From positions 271,719 to 335,718 of the forward strand of contig WBMW01005298.1 in NCBI GenBank assembly GCA_013396635.1: a DNA stretch of 64,000 nt, written 5' to 3'. Numbering within the stretch: the first letter of the stretch is position 1; each line of letters starts with the position of its first letter. This document shows, one piece after another, positions 35,925 through 47,884 of this stretch. A program made the translations under genes and the position numbers. The DNA is from Penelope pileata. Its lineage: Eukaryota; Chordata; Aves; Galliformes; Cracidae. Under the pieces are notes generated by a model. That model made no database searches and had not been told where the DNA came from. It saw nothing but the letters and a program-made list of their open reading frames with translations.

Positions 35925-37179
35925 TCTGTCATCATCATGGATTTACAAACAAGTCATACTTAACAGATGTGATAAAATTCTGCAGAGACGTGATTGTCTC
36001 AGTGGATGAGGAGAAAGCAGTGGATATGTTTATTTTGACTTTAGAACAGCTTTTGATGCTCTCTCCCTTATCATCCTCACTGACAAACTGATGAAGCATG
36101 AGCTAGATAAATGGACAGTGAAGGGCACTGAAAACTGGCTGAGCTGCTGGGTTCAGAGAGTTGTGATTAGCGGTATGAAATCCAGCTGGATTCCAGTAGC
36201 TAGCTGCGTACTTCAGGGGTCAGTATGGGGGCCAACGTTGTTTAATGTCTCCATTAACAACCTGGACAATGTCACAGAGGACACCCTCACCAAATTTGCA
36301 GGTGGAAAAAAACAGGAAGGGATGTCTGATAGTTCAGATAGTTGCGCTGCACCAGGAAGAGCATTGTCAGCAGGTCAAGGAAAGTGATCCTTCCTCTCTG
36401 CTCGGCTCTGGTGTAACATCTGGAGTGCTGTGTCCAGTGCTGGGCTTCTCTGTACAAAAGAGACATGGATATATTGGAGAGAGTTCAGCAAAGGGCCACA
36501 AAAATGAGCAAGAGGTTGGTGTGAATAGAGTCTGAGAAAGCTGGGACTGTTCAGCCTGATGAAAAGAAGGTTCAAAGCATTACAATTTGCTCAGTAGTCA
36601 ATGACTGCCAAACTGTGTTTGTACTCTATAAAATGGACCAGACTGCCTCCTGGTTTAGTGTCACTGAGGATTACGGTGCTAGTAGGGAATATGACCTTCC
36701 ATATTAAATAACAGAACTTTAAAAGAGAAGAAACAGAGCAAGCAGAAGGGATAATGTCTTGGGTATGATGAAAGTGTGTGAACAATAGATGAGTACTCAA
36801 AAACTGTAACTCTTCATATCACCATGTTAACATATATCATTATCTTAAATTATCTTGATACAGGGGGTGAGTTCAAATACCTGTCAGAATCTCAAAAGAC
36901 AAAACAGAACTCATTTAAATGCTTGACTGTATGCAAGTGTATACTCCTTGAATCAGTTACTGGGAATGCCTAACTGTTACTGGACGGTCAAGCACTGGAA
37001 CAGGCTCCCCTAGGAAGATGTCATGGCCCCAGGCCTGCCAGTATTCAAGAAGCATTTGGACAACACTCTTAGATATATGGTTTAACTTTTAAGATTGCCC
37101 TGCATGGAGCCAGGAGTTGGACTTGATAATCCTCATGGATCCCTTCCAACTCGGGACATTCTGTGATTCTATGATTCTA
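35925..37179 (+). pseudogene. decayed CR1 LINE ORF2 (reverse transcriptase relic)
   Basis: CR1 ORF2 encodes an endonuclease plus reverse transcriptase that copies element RNA at a nicked target. This 5'-truncated copy holds RT palm blocks in order. Motif A reads YFDFRTAFDA at 36031-36060. A block with NWLSCW...QRVVISGMKSSW follows at about 36130-36190, then LQGSVWGP (motif B region, about 36211-36234). The catalytic motif C, F-A-D-D in CR1, reads FAGG at 36295-36306: both aspartate codons have an A-to-G change at the second base. A frame break lies between motif A and the next block. The post-RT part is recognisable near 36400-36590, the stretch 36595-36980 is not clearly CR1, and a typical 3' end (GGAACAGGCTCCCC to ATTCTGTGATTCTATGATTC) closes the element. 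Inactive. Confidence 0.8.
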
Positions 37180-39097
37180 AATCTTGGGGTGAGAATGTTT
37201 GAACCTTTGTCTGCTAGCTGATCCCATTATCCTCCTTATGTCAGGATGTCAATGGTTAATTGCTAAAATAAATAGCAAGTATTGCTCTTTCATGCAGAAG
37301 ATCCAGGCTTTATCTCAGCAGTATACTACCGTGTTTACTTCTATGCGTTGGGGTTTATTGCTGTGTATACAGTTTGCAAAACTGAGAAAGCAAAACTTTC
37401 AACCTTGGCAAAACTTTCCACCTCCTTGCCCCTCCACCCCTCCCAGGACCAACCACTTCAGCCCAAGGCTCCAAACCCCGGCTCTGATACAGCATAGCTG
37501 CAGTCCTCAGGAGAGGCTGCGAGACGTCCACAGAGCTGAGCTAGGCAAGGACACAATGGTGACATTACAGTGACATCGCAAGCAGAGGTTGAGTGACTGA
37601 GATGGCAGCACTGCCAGCTCAAGAGTTCATGAAAAAAAAAAAAAAAAACAACAGTGTAAGAAGGTATAAAACTCTCAGGAAGTAAGCAGGGAGGTGAAAT
37701 AGGGCCCAGGACCTGCAGACTCTGACTCCTCCTCCAGAGGTGGAGTCAGCACAGCCATCAGAAGCACTGGGGTGCCTTATGGGGGTGGTGAGTTCAGTTG
37801 GGTAGCTCATTAAATCCCAACTATCCTGTGTTTGGATGTGCTTTGATCTTTTAAGCTCTTTATACACTCCTTGCAGAGTCTGTTTCACACAGATGAAGAT
37901 GCCCAACAGAGAAGGGTGGAAAAAGGAAGGGAGCTGTTTTTTGTCCCTGTTTGTCTCTTTTTCTTTCAGATCACAGTGCTTACAAAGTTTTTAAAAATCA
38001 GGGATCTGATTTATCTTGATGTCTAATTTCCTGTGAGCAGGACATGATGTTTAATGGAACTTCAACTCAGCCAGCAGATGTGTTACGGTCTCTGCGCACA
38101 CCTTCTCCTGTCTTTCTGCCCAGCAGTTCAAGGGCAAGGCAGCAAAGCCCGGGTTTTCACTCAGTTAATGTGCCTATGCGCTCTCATTGGTGTGACTGCC
38201 CTGCCATGAGGTAAGTCATTCTAGAGAGACTGCCCTTACAGTGGGAGGTCACCATGGCAGGGACTTTGCTGTCAGTAGCTCTGTCTCTTGGGTAAGGAAC
38301 TCGAATGCAGAGGAAAGAAAGAAGGATTTGTCTGGACAGTTTTCAGTATTTCATGTTTGGCTTCATGCCCTGAAGTGGACAGAAGAAAGAAGTCAGAACA
38401 TTTTAATTTATGGGCCAAACAAAAGGTTCCTTTAATTAAAATTTAGGAGCCAATTTCAACAAGCACTCTTTGGAAGGCAGCCCGGAAGAAAGAAGACATT
38501 ATGCTGTAACAAAATAAACTTGAGAAAGTCAAAATCCATTGGTAAAATGAATCTAGAATAAGGTGAAGAGCAATCTAGGGAGCAACGGAGGAGAAAGTAG
38601 GAAGCCATGCTGAATACAAAAGATTTAATCCCAAGAGAAGTGTGTGAAATTTCATGAGGTTAGAACAATGGGTCAGATCATCCACTGCTCCAGGCCAGAG
38701 TTGGGAGGCAGAGGCAATTCCTGTCTTCAGAGATCCTCTTTACCCTAGCAAAGAATTAGCCCAGCCCTTGGCACATTTCGCTCACAAACGTACTGTTTGC
38801 TGTGACTCAAGCCTCTGGGAAGGGACAGGATACTTCACAGCAGGAGAGGGCTCCAGGACAAGCTTTCTCCAGGTAGGACTCCCTCCCCCTTTAAAAACTG
38901 TGGGATAGAGTAATGGGGAAGGGTTCAGCCTGTGCCTGCGATACAGAGGGCTCAAGATATTTTTCTGTGTGCCTGTTCTGTACTCCCAGCATAACTATAA
39001 ATAGAAGAAACAGAAGTGCCAGGATTTAGGAAGACCAGTTGAAAATAATCAATGTTTGGACTCAGCAACATTTTGTTCAGTCATATGAAGGTTTGGG
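37180..39097. other. single-copy DNA, no gene seen
   Basis: A 17-base A run at 37632-37648 is the only simple repeat of note; the sequence before it is not a recognised retrocopy. The short frames 37199-37573 and 37619-37906 (minus) show no domain. Confidence 0.5.
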
Positions 39098-39175
39098 GTG
39101 CCTGCTTTAGCAAGGGGATAGGACTAGATGATCCCCAGGGGTCCCTTCCAATTCTGTGATTTTGTGATTCTGTAA
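39098..39175 (+). mobile_element. CR1 LINE 3'-end fragment
   Basis: Standard CR1 terminus on the plus strand: GGACTAGATGATCCCCAGGGGTCCCTTCC-type region (39121-39149) followed by ATTCTGTGATTTTGTGATTC repeats. About 78 bp, 5'-truncated. Confidence 0.85.
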
Positions 39176-39639
39176 CTGAGGATTCCCTTTGTGCAACTTC
39201 CATCTTTTTTGTCCACTGTCATTCTTCCTTTTTCTGTGCTCTACTGAATAGTGTCTTGCCCTGCCAGCATCCAGTCTGCACAGAGTTTTAATAAAAAGGT
39301 CATTTTCTTATAATTGATCATGTCATTCTCCTTTTCACGTCCTCGACAGACTCCTTTCTAGTATTGCAGCAAACCCAGCCTACTTACCTTCTTGTCTGAC
39401 AGCTTTTATGGACTGCTTTCACCCTTATTTTGAAGGTCAGTTCAGCCTCCCATCTCAGTTTGCACCAGACCATCCCCTGCTACAAGTATCCTTTCTTCAC
39501 CTTGATACCTTTCAAGTATGTGTTTTCATGCATTGTGTCCCTGCTGTCCTTAGTGTTTGAGGGGGGCAATCAAGGAGTATTGAAGTATCGTGCTTTGATC
39601 ATTCCTCTGTGATGTCTTCATAATCTCTTCTTTCCCATT

Positions 39640-39892
39640 AGGCCCACTGCTTTGCACTGGCTGCTAATGTGCTTCAAATCACCTGGCCACAGCCAGGCTC
39701 AATTCTTCTTCCTACTTCCCACTACTACTTCCTACTACTTTGCATCCCCTGTTGACCTTTGTTGCAGGCTTTGAGTGCTCTGGAGATATCTTTATGTCTG
39801 ACATTTGTACAGCACCAGGCACCGTGAGCTCCTGATCCATCAGCAGGCAATTAGGGGCTGTACCAAGATTAATGGGAATAATCATGAGGAGG
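39640..39892 (+). mobile_element. L2-like LINE relic (3' end)
   Basis: GCACTGGCTGCTAATGTGC near 39655 followed by TTCAAATC fits the L2 ORF2 tail (a LHWLP-x(n)-FK-like peptide). Further on, TTTGTACAGCACCAGGCACC at 39805-39824, then GAGCTCCTGATCC and a tail rich in AATAAT, fits the 3' terminus of old L2/CR1-L3-type LINEs found across amniotes. The middle is partly lost. Assignment is from remembered consensus features, so subfamily is not given. Confidence 0.45.
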
Positions 39893-40486
39893 AGTGTCAG
39901 GCTATGCAGAAACCAGTTTGGCATGTCAGCATCATTTCAAAGACTGACTCTTGTGAATGACATGCATTTCACACCACTAATAACTTTCCCAGAAAAGATA
40001 AAGCTTGAATAATGGGGGAAATGTATGAATAGCTTCTCAGTGAGGGAATTTTCCTTCTGCTGAGGTAGCTATGTGAGCTGATGTGAGGTGACATTTAACT
40101 CAGTAGCTCAATGAAGTGTTGCCTCTAGGCAGATGGTATTGGATTCCAATGCTCCCTGTTTCTCACCTGTAATGAAAAAGGAACTAAAAAAGAGGGATAT
40201 AGTTTTTGCATTTGCTGCAGTACATTCATTTGCAGACTGGGGAGAAAAAAAAAAGGGGGAAAAAAACAGTAACAGTCTCTGTTCTAGAGAGAAGCAGGCA
40301 ATTTATGGCTTTTCTGCTGGTTTAATCAAGAAATAGTGTCCTGTCCCACCCAAATCTTTTAATCTTGTACTATGATGAATTTTGCCATAAGTCTGATGCA
40401 TGGCTCACACTGAGCTGAAGGTCAGACAGCAACTTCTGCTCACAGTCTTCTGTATATTTTAACCTGATTCTTACTTCTGAACTGTT
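39893..40486. other. single-copy DNA with A/G-rich tract
   Basis: Contains a purine run at 40240-40268. Nothing else recognised. Confidence 0.5.
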
Positions 40487-40760
40487 CATAGATTTTGGAG
40501 ATTGTTGAGGTCAGATGGGGCCATTATGATTATCTGGTCTTATCTCCTGCAAGACACACTAGATGCTACCAGCATCCTGCATTCCTGCATTGAGCCCTTT
40601 ATGTCTTGTTTTAAGAAGAAAAAAAAAAGGGGGTCACTTCAGCCTGTATATAAAGAAAGACTTCAGGAATGACAGTGGATCAGTACATTTATTGGGAAAC
40701 ACTTCAAATGGTTAATGAGACCTCTGTTAAACACAAGTATCACTCCTACCTGGGACAGCA
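40487..40760 (-). mobile_element. ancient amniote CR1 relic (3' end)
   Basis: The left part reads TTGAGGTCAGATGGGGCCATTATGATTATCTGGTCTTATCTCCTG (40505-40549, shown only by its key blocks: GGGGCCATTATGAT and ATCTGGTCTTATCTCC). This is the reverse complement of the 3' region of CR1 families widespread in turtles and crocodilians. Farther right, ACTTCAAATGGTTAATGAGACC matches the TTCCAATGGTTAAT-type block of the same families at the expected distance. Divergence is far above that of the avian CR1 copies in this window, so it probably predates birds. Confidence 0.6.
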
Positions 40761-43700
40761 GCAGTTTTCTGCTGTTCTTCCTCAAAGCTGGTCTAGCAGT
40801 TATTTAGTCCATCCTTAATGAATCTGTTAAATGTTCATGGTTTAATCCAGCTTGGGAAGAATTTTGTCTGCACAAAGGCAGCATGAAGCCGGGAGATCGA
40901 GTGGATGAAGGAAACCTAAGCAGTGGATGATGGCTTCCTTTTGTGACAATGTCTAAACAAAGAGCAACATCATTCTGATGGTGATAACTGATCTGTTATC
41001 AACCTACACAAGCAGTAAGTAGTTCAGTTCACCCTAGACATCTGAGAGCAGGATTTATTTACTTTAACAGTAGTGGCTAGTGCCGTTTGTGATTCTGTAG
41101 GGCAGCCAAGACATCTGCATAGGGCTGGCAGGTAAGATACACAGGACACCGGGGTGGAGTGGCAGCTGGAAGTCAGTTGGGTACTCCTCAGTGCTTAAGA
41201 AAATGCTCAATGCCTGTATGTAACCATTACACCTCTTCCTTATAGAGGCTGACTATCTGCTGTCTGGGTTCTGCTATTGACTAGATCTCTGCCGAGTGTA
41301 ATGGTGCACACGTAGGTATCTAAACTTGGATATGTATCTATTGAACTGCATACCTCCCCCCACCTATTGCTACCCAATATATGAACTCAGACCAGAGTTA
41401 GAAGTGCTCAACGTCTAGCAATAACAAGACTGAAGCACTTCTTAGTGTTCAGTAATGAACCTTCTGGGATTCAGAGAAATTCAGTGTTGATAAATGAGGC
41501 ACTGGTAGTCCTTACATGTAAGATCTATTTCACTAGACTTTATATAGTCTCCATCTGAAGTAGCTACCTGATGTACACTTTGTAGTCAATTGAGAAAAAT
41601 AGGACTCCTGAGCATCTCATGCTTAGATTTTTCCATATAAAATTGTTCCTTCAAAGGCTATAAAAGGAGATCAGTTTGATTGGCTCATCTGCAGATTTCT
41701 ACTCTGCAGATATTTGTGTGTGACAAGATTGACTCCTATTCTTTGTGTGCCCAGAATGGCACACCAACTAAGTGGACTTTGTTGTTGCTGTTTGTTTTTT
41801 GGCATGGTGATTTTGTTGTTGTTATTATTTACATACAGAAATACAGTTGGGATCTCACTGCGTGTTGATAGCCTCCGATGCACTCAACCCAATGCTGCTC
41901 ACTTTTGATTAGTGCAGCTTGAAACACCCTAAAATCACCTGATTTTCAGAAATTCACAAACACATACCAACTGGTCTCCTTTGGTTTCCTCAGAAGATCA
42001 ATTTTGGTTTTCTATCTGAGCTGCAATCATTGGGCTTCAGATTCTAACAGTGAATCCCTTCGGAACTGCAGTTCCAACCCCTTTGGAACATCAGAGGTGT
42101 CATGTGAGTAAACACCAGCAATGGGCTGAACTACTTCTTATCAGATACCTTTCACATCAGCCCAAGTTTCTCTTCTGGTTAATTCATAGCACCTGCTATT
42201 TCTTCAGTTTTAGTATCCCTATAAATATCTGTAGTTTGGGAGTAGAAAGTCAGGAGATACATCTGATATAGGGCAGATACATTCACTGCTGCCCCCCATG
42301 TTGTCTGTATGCACTGCAGGGTGCTACAGTGTGTTGCAGTGCACATTTATCAACTGTAACACCAAGTCCAGAGTTATACAAAGTGCAACTTTTCATCATC
42401 ATTCGATTCTGCGCAAAATTTCATGTATTAATCATCCAAGAGTCCAGGAATTAATGGCATTTTCTCATTTCTTGTAATTCATAAAATCTGTAATAGATTT
42501 CCCTCTTGCATAATGGCAAACAGTAAAACTACATATGTCATACTTAATCAAGGAGAAATATTAAAGCTAATTTGTGTTAAAGAAGAACTGCTTGTGTAGA
42601 CTTTACTCAACTTTTCTGATATATAATGCTAAATGACTGCTGAAATCAATTCCTAGGAATAAAACCTAAAATAGTATATAAAAAAATCAATATGAACTCT
42701 CAGTCCCAGAACTTTCATGAATTTAGGAGATATGAAGTGGTCATTGCATACAAATCGATTCTTTTTGGCTGCCAGGCGGCTAAATATAAGTATCTAGTTG
42801 GCAGAGGTACATGTTCATACTTTCTCTGACATACGCACTTGCATATAGTGTTTTACAAAAGTAAGGGGATAATTTCTTCATGGATTAATTCATTCTACAT
42901 ATTAGTATCTGCTTCATTGAAGATAAAACTCACAAACACTTCAGTGGTTGTATTTTTTGGAACTGGGAAAATTCAAAAGCAGAATTCAGAACAGGTGCAG
43001 ACCGAATCAAATTTGCTGATTTCCATTTTGTCTGTATGACTTGCCTCCATTTACAGCAGGGCTGAATCCCACTTTTGTAACCAGAACTGTTTGCGAATTA
43101 GATAGGGTGATGCACTGATACCAATTAAAAATTTTCCCCAAACACAACCTGACACCAATTTCAACAGAGCAGAGACTTACCTCTGCACTATTGCCCAGCT
43201 ACACAATGGTCCTGAGTCACTCACAGGGCCTCTGCAGGACCACACTGCGGTTGGGAACAGCATGGCTGGGGGCTGTGGCCTTGTGCTGCAGAGAATACAT
43301 CTCTGTTCTCGCCAGTCCTCATTTGCTTCAACAGCAGAGAAGCATGATTTCTTCTGGTACCAGATCTTAAAATTGCACCCAGTATTTTATTGTCTCTTGA
43401 ATACCTGAATATTTACCAGGATGCCAGGGAGTGTTGCCATTTGGAAAGCATTTTCCCAGTAATATCGGGGTCTCTGTCTCTTTCATGCTACTGTTCTGTC
43501 CTAATACAACAACAACAAAAACACAAAAAAATATTTCCAATATGAAAGTTAAATGACTCTGGTTTCCTACGTAAACAGAAATGGCAGATGGCATCACAAT
43601 CTTGAGCATGGTAAACGGTGCTTTTCCTGGTAAACATGGTGTTCCAAAATTGAGGCTCTGCTGATCACAATTCAGCCCATATGAATTAAAGCAGACAGGG

Positions 43701-44286
43701 ACTTTGGATGACAAATTAACTGCCTTGAGACTCAGTAAATCTTTTCACCAGAGGAACAGAACAGCAGGGTTGGAGAGATTTACTTCATTCTCCATATTTT
43801 ACTTAAAACAAGCTGCAAATGGCTGTTTGGAAACTTGTTTCTGTTTCCACTTGCAGTTTAGTCTCAAGACATTTGCATTATGAGTTCATCCCTCAAACTA
43901 TGTCATCCTGCAGTGGTTTGTGCACCATATTCAAGGCTCCTTATTTTTTTTTCCATTCTGTGAGACGTTGAAGCCTTTTGTATATGCCCACAAAGTGTAT
44001 AAAACCATAAGTATTTACCAATTTCTAAAAACATGGCTGAAGTAAGGGTATGGGAACTGGTGGGAGATGCGAAAGGGAAGGCTGCTCACCTGCTCCAATG
44101 TTTGGCTGCAAGACAGTTGCACAAGCAACATCCACTAGAACAGAGCTGTAGAAGTTCTATGTTCTATGTAGAAGTTCTAAGTATAATGGGGAAAATAGAA
44201 TCAAGGAGAGAAAGAACTGCAAAACAGTGGTATTACTGAGTACTGAATCTGAGTCTTCACCATTTCTGTCAAGCACAGGGTGGCAA
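40761..44286. other. single-copy DNA, no gene seen
   Basis: A 3.5-kb AT-rich stretch with no recognised exon or young repeat. Small TTG/AAC trinucleotide runs lie near 41810-41830 and 43500-43516. A direct 20-bp repeat (1.65 copies) is at 44147-44179. Confidence 0.5.
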
Positions 44287-44363
44287 CTCTGCCCATGGCA
44301 GGGGATTGGAGCTAGATGATCTTTAAGGTCCCTTCCAACCTAAACTGTTCTGTAATTCTATGA
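44287..44363 (+). mobile_element. CR1 LINE 3'-end fragment
   Basis: Typical CR1 end on the plus strand: CTCTGCCCATGGCAGGGG, a GATGATCTTTAAGGTCCC block, CCTTCCAACCTAAACTGTTC, then TGTAATTCTATG. 5'-truncated stub of about 77 bp. Confidence 0.88.
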
Positions 44364-46491
44364 AATTGATGGGCAACATGGAAACTCATTCAATGGCACT
44401 CAGTGTCCAAGCCTTGTGTTTGTGTAAGTGTGTAAACACGTGCAAGTGACTCTAGCCTGCAACTTTTTCCATGAGCTCTGGGCCAAGCAGCTAAGGAGGC
44501 CAGAGTTTGGTGTGCTCACTTTAACATCTTTACCGACAAGCCCTACTGAAGAGTTCTGCTGTGTTCTTCTCAACAAAGGGCCAGCCTTGTCTTTGCACCC
44601 CAGCTGATGTTGCTGCAAATGAACTACAAGGTGCTTACAAAGGTAAGCTCCCAGAGAGGAGAGTCCTGGCTTTGCCAGCCTGTGCCTGCTCAACCAGCTT
44701 TGTGCCTAATGAGTCACTGGTAGTTGTACTTGGACGTTGGTGTGTTTTGGGCCCATGGTGCCACACTGCGAGAGAACTGTAGTCACCATGGAATTGGAGA
44801 CTCATCCTACACAAGGACAAGTGCTGCTGACTCTGGGGATTCTGGAGTTTTACTAGCAAATATCTGCTGCATGCATGGTCAGGACCTCATGGAGACAGCT
44901 GCTTTTTTCTGCAGCATGAAGGATGAGAGTCCCTCGAGCCCACCCTTTCAACCACACTTCACTGAATCCACAGCCTTGTGTGCCTGCTTGGTAAAAGATG
45001 AGATATTCATGTGTTCGGGAACATGTTGCTTTATATTTTATGCCTGCTCTGAGGATCAGCGTGGATCCTGAAATCTCTGGCAAACGTCTAACAAATTTAA
45101 CTTTGGTGCTTAGTCTTTCCCCTCTCATGTGATTTCACCCCACCTACTGTTCTCTATCCAGCCTTTGCGACAGGGCTTGTTTTAGCTTGATCCTTCTCTC
45201 TCACAAAAGTGTTTTCCTTTAAAATATGGGCAGAAAGCTCATGAGCTCCTGCACTTCCAAAATTACCATAACCTGAGAAATAGAATAACTTTAAATGATG
45301 AGCACTAAAGCTATCCTCATGAGTAGAAATGAAATATTTAAGATCTGAGGAAGCTTCCATTTTAGCTGTTCGTCTTCGTTTCAGTGTGACATTTCTATCC
45401 AGCTCCAATACAAATATCTCATTTCAATTACCAATTTTAAAGAAGTCTGACTTCATGTAGCTACTCAGAACAGTGAGAAGAAAGGTTTCAGAGTTTTATG
45501 TTTATCTAAGCATCTATAACAAAGCTTACAAGCTCAATCCTTGCACATATATCCCCAAAAGTAGTTTTATTTCTGGATCTTGATCAGTTGAAGAAGGAAT
45601 CTGGTTTTCACATTTCTCCAGTGGCAGCTCTAATGCATTTTGACTAGTGGAAATCTCAACACAAAATTTTGTGGTAGGCTTTTATGTGTTTATGAGTGTA
45701 TATAACACTGGGGGGTTTAGGAGAACAATATCATACAAACCAAGAGTAGTACAGATTATTCATCATCAAGTTAATATTAACTAGATGAAATTATTTAGGT
45801 ATTATACTTTGGAAAGCAGAAAAGATGTCATTACCTTGTAAATGACCTTGTAAGATTTCTCCTACACATTACTTCTCACACTCAGTCCAAGCTGACATAA
45901 GCCCATCCCCACAAGCTTTGGGACTGCCAGAAAAATCCCTACAGAGATCCCTACACTGTGCAAGTGTGTGAATAGATAAGTACTACTTCCCACTTCTCTG
46001 TGTTAGTTAAAAAAATATCTGTAGAAAGTTTTTACATGTTTTAACACGTTTCCATATGGCAGCTCCAGCTGAGAGCAAAAAGGGCTCCCAATGCATTATG
46101 TTATCACTACATACTGCTGTTAAAATAGAAGGATAAAGAAAGATGCTAGTAAGATAAGTCCTGACACACTCTGTGTGACCTCCTGTGCAAACTGCCATGC
46201 AAATTGCCTGGCTCTCATATTTAAGTAGCTATCTATAGAGGTCAAATAGATCTTGTCCTGATAGTGCTTCTTACTTTCCATTGGGGTGGGGAGAAGCCCA
46301 GATGATGAAACCCTCAGCGAAAAAATTTAACACCAAGTAAAATTGTTCTCATCTCTCCACTCCATAAGGGTAATCCTTCATTAATGAGCAAATAGGAGTG
46401 ACAGAGGGTGGGTAATTATCAAAAGCTTCCAAGGAGGAAGTAGCTCTTTTACTAAAAAGTACTGAAGTCTTAGTAATGTTTTCTTTGTATG
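44364..46491. other. single-copy DNA, no gene seen
   Basis: Overlapping frames on both strands at 44.4-45.1 kb (up to 115 codons) have no recognised domain. The rest is AT-rich and featureless. Confidence 0.5.
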
Positions 46492-46636
46492 GGGCCAGAC
46501 TTTCAAAAATATTGGAGCATCTAAATATTCAGATACTCACCTGCTAGAGATCAATAAAATTACCAAATTAGCAAGGCACTGGAAAGAAACAACAAACTAA
46601 GTTCCTAAATAATCTCTAGGCTTTTGTAAATCTAAC
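46492..46636. mobile_element. probable ancient palindromic MITE
   Basis: The left end GGCCAGACTTTCAAAAATAT and the right end (CTTTTGTAAATCTAAC, 46621-46636) are decayed inverted counterparts: AGACTTTCAAAA at 46497-46508 pairs with TTTTGTAAATCT at 46622-46633 with 10 of 12 positions matching. Inside each end lies a CTAAA/CCTAAAT block. The pattern (GGCCAGATTTTCAAA ends plus GCCTAAAT-type inner blocks) recalls short palindromic elements common in turtle and crocodilian genomes. I cannot name the family. Non-coding. Confidence 0.5.
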
Positions 46637-47884
46637 TTATTATCTCAGTTCCTTTGCAAATCTGTTTTTTTTTCTTTTCCGTTTCCTTTCTTTTTTTTTT
46701 CTAAATGCCCTTTTGATCATGGACTTCTAAGTTGCTTAGTTATTTTGGAAATCAGACCCAGCAAGCATACATTTCCTGTGTCAGTCAGAAATCCACGTTA
46801 TTACATCTGGTACATCAATTTCCAAATTCTGCTTGGGCAATATCAGTTCACAGTGCTTCCCCATATAATTCACAGTACTGTGTTTCTGCTCACCTATAAA
46901 ATATGCAATCAGAATGTGAATCTAGATGCAAATAAGTCTTGATTCTAATGCATTTGCACTGCAATTCCTTTCACAGTTTGAATGTCTTTAATTCCCTTTA
47001 CCAGATGCAATTCCTGCAAAGAATTGGCAAAACTGTTGCAATTAAGAAGACACTGTCTAAGCTATCAGGATGAAAAATCAATCTTCCCTGACTGTCATCT
47101 GTAATTCCCAGATTGCAGGTGGGCAGCCATCTAATTGTATATCTTTACCACACACAGACACACACTCTCATTCACACTTTTTCTATATTAGGATTCATTG
47201 CTTATGATGACCAAAATATAATTTTCGGGACGACACAAGACGTGCCTTTTGATTCACTATATGCTAATGAACATGCCATGTGATGCCTTAAAATACCTAT
47301 TTGCCGGTGGAGGACTGTGTATTTTTGAAAATAATTACAAGAATGAACTCCAGATGGTACCGCTGTTAAGGTACAGTAGGTCTTTGTTTGGCTTAACTAG
47401 CATGAACTGTGGCAGAGAGAAATCAGATAATCACAAAGCTGAACCAAGCGCATATTCTGAGACATGTCCCTTATTTTCTGGACTATTTGAGTAGCATACT
47501 TTGAACTTGAGAGAGAGAAAATAAACCTGTGTGAGCAGGAAAACAGGAGTAGGAGGCATAAACGCTGTGCTGGGTGTCATGTCTTCCAGTTATACATCTG
47601 TACAGTATGGTATAGAATTGAACGTTTATGTTTATGATTCCTGAGTACATACATGAGTACATCCATTTATATATGTGACTATATCCATTTACATACATGT
47701 GTAAACACATTCGTGAAACTTCATGGAATACCCCACAACCTGGGAAAATAAAAAGGTAAAACTACAGCATGCAGGATGACAGCAAGAGCCAGGGCAGTCT
47801 TTGTAAATCTAAATAGAGTTGTACTGCTGCTGCCTGAAGAATCATTTGTAAATTCAGGCCCAGCACTGCCAGCCGTTTGAGGGA
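46637..47884. other. single-copy DNA, no gene seen
   Basis: Contains a T/C-rich tract at 46660-46700, a short CA-rich run near 47150 and an imperfect ~40-bp ATCCATTTA repeat near 47660-47700. The 81-codon frame at 47249-47494 has no recognised domain. Confidence 0.5.

Noticed and set aside
37632..37648. 17-base A run as a possible processed-pseudogene tail
   Set aside because: No gene-like sequence upstream and no target duplication found.
44147..44179. 20-bp direct repeat (1.65 copies)
   Set aside because: Short slippage duplication with no wider structure.
47249..47494. 81-codon frame that looks somewhat protein-like at its start
   Set aside because: Hydrophobic stretch only; no family resemblance and no matching exons around it.
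47640..47705. Imperfect ATCCATTTA/ACATACATG repetition as a possible tandem repeat
   Set aside because: Only about two imperfect units; ordinary AT-rich low-complexity sequence.
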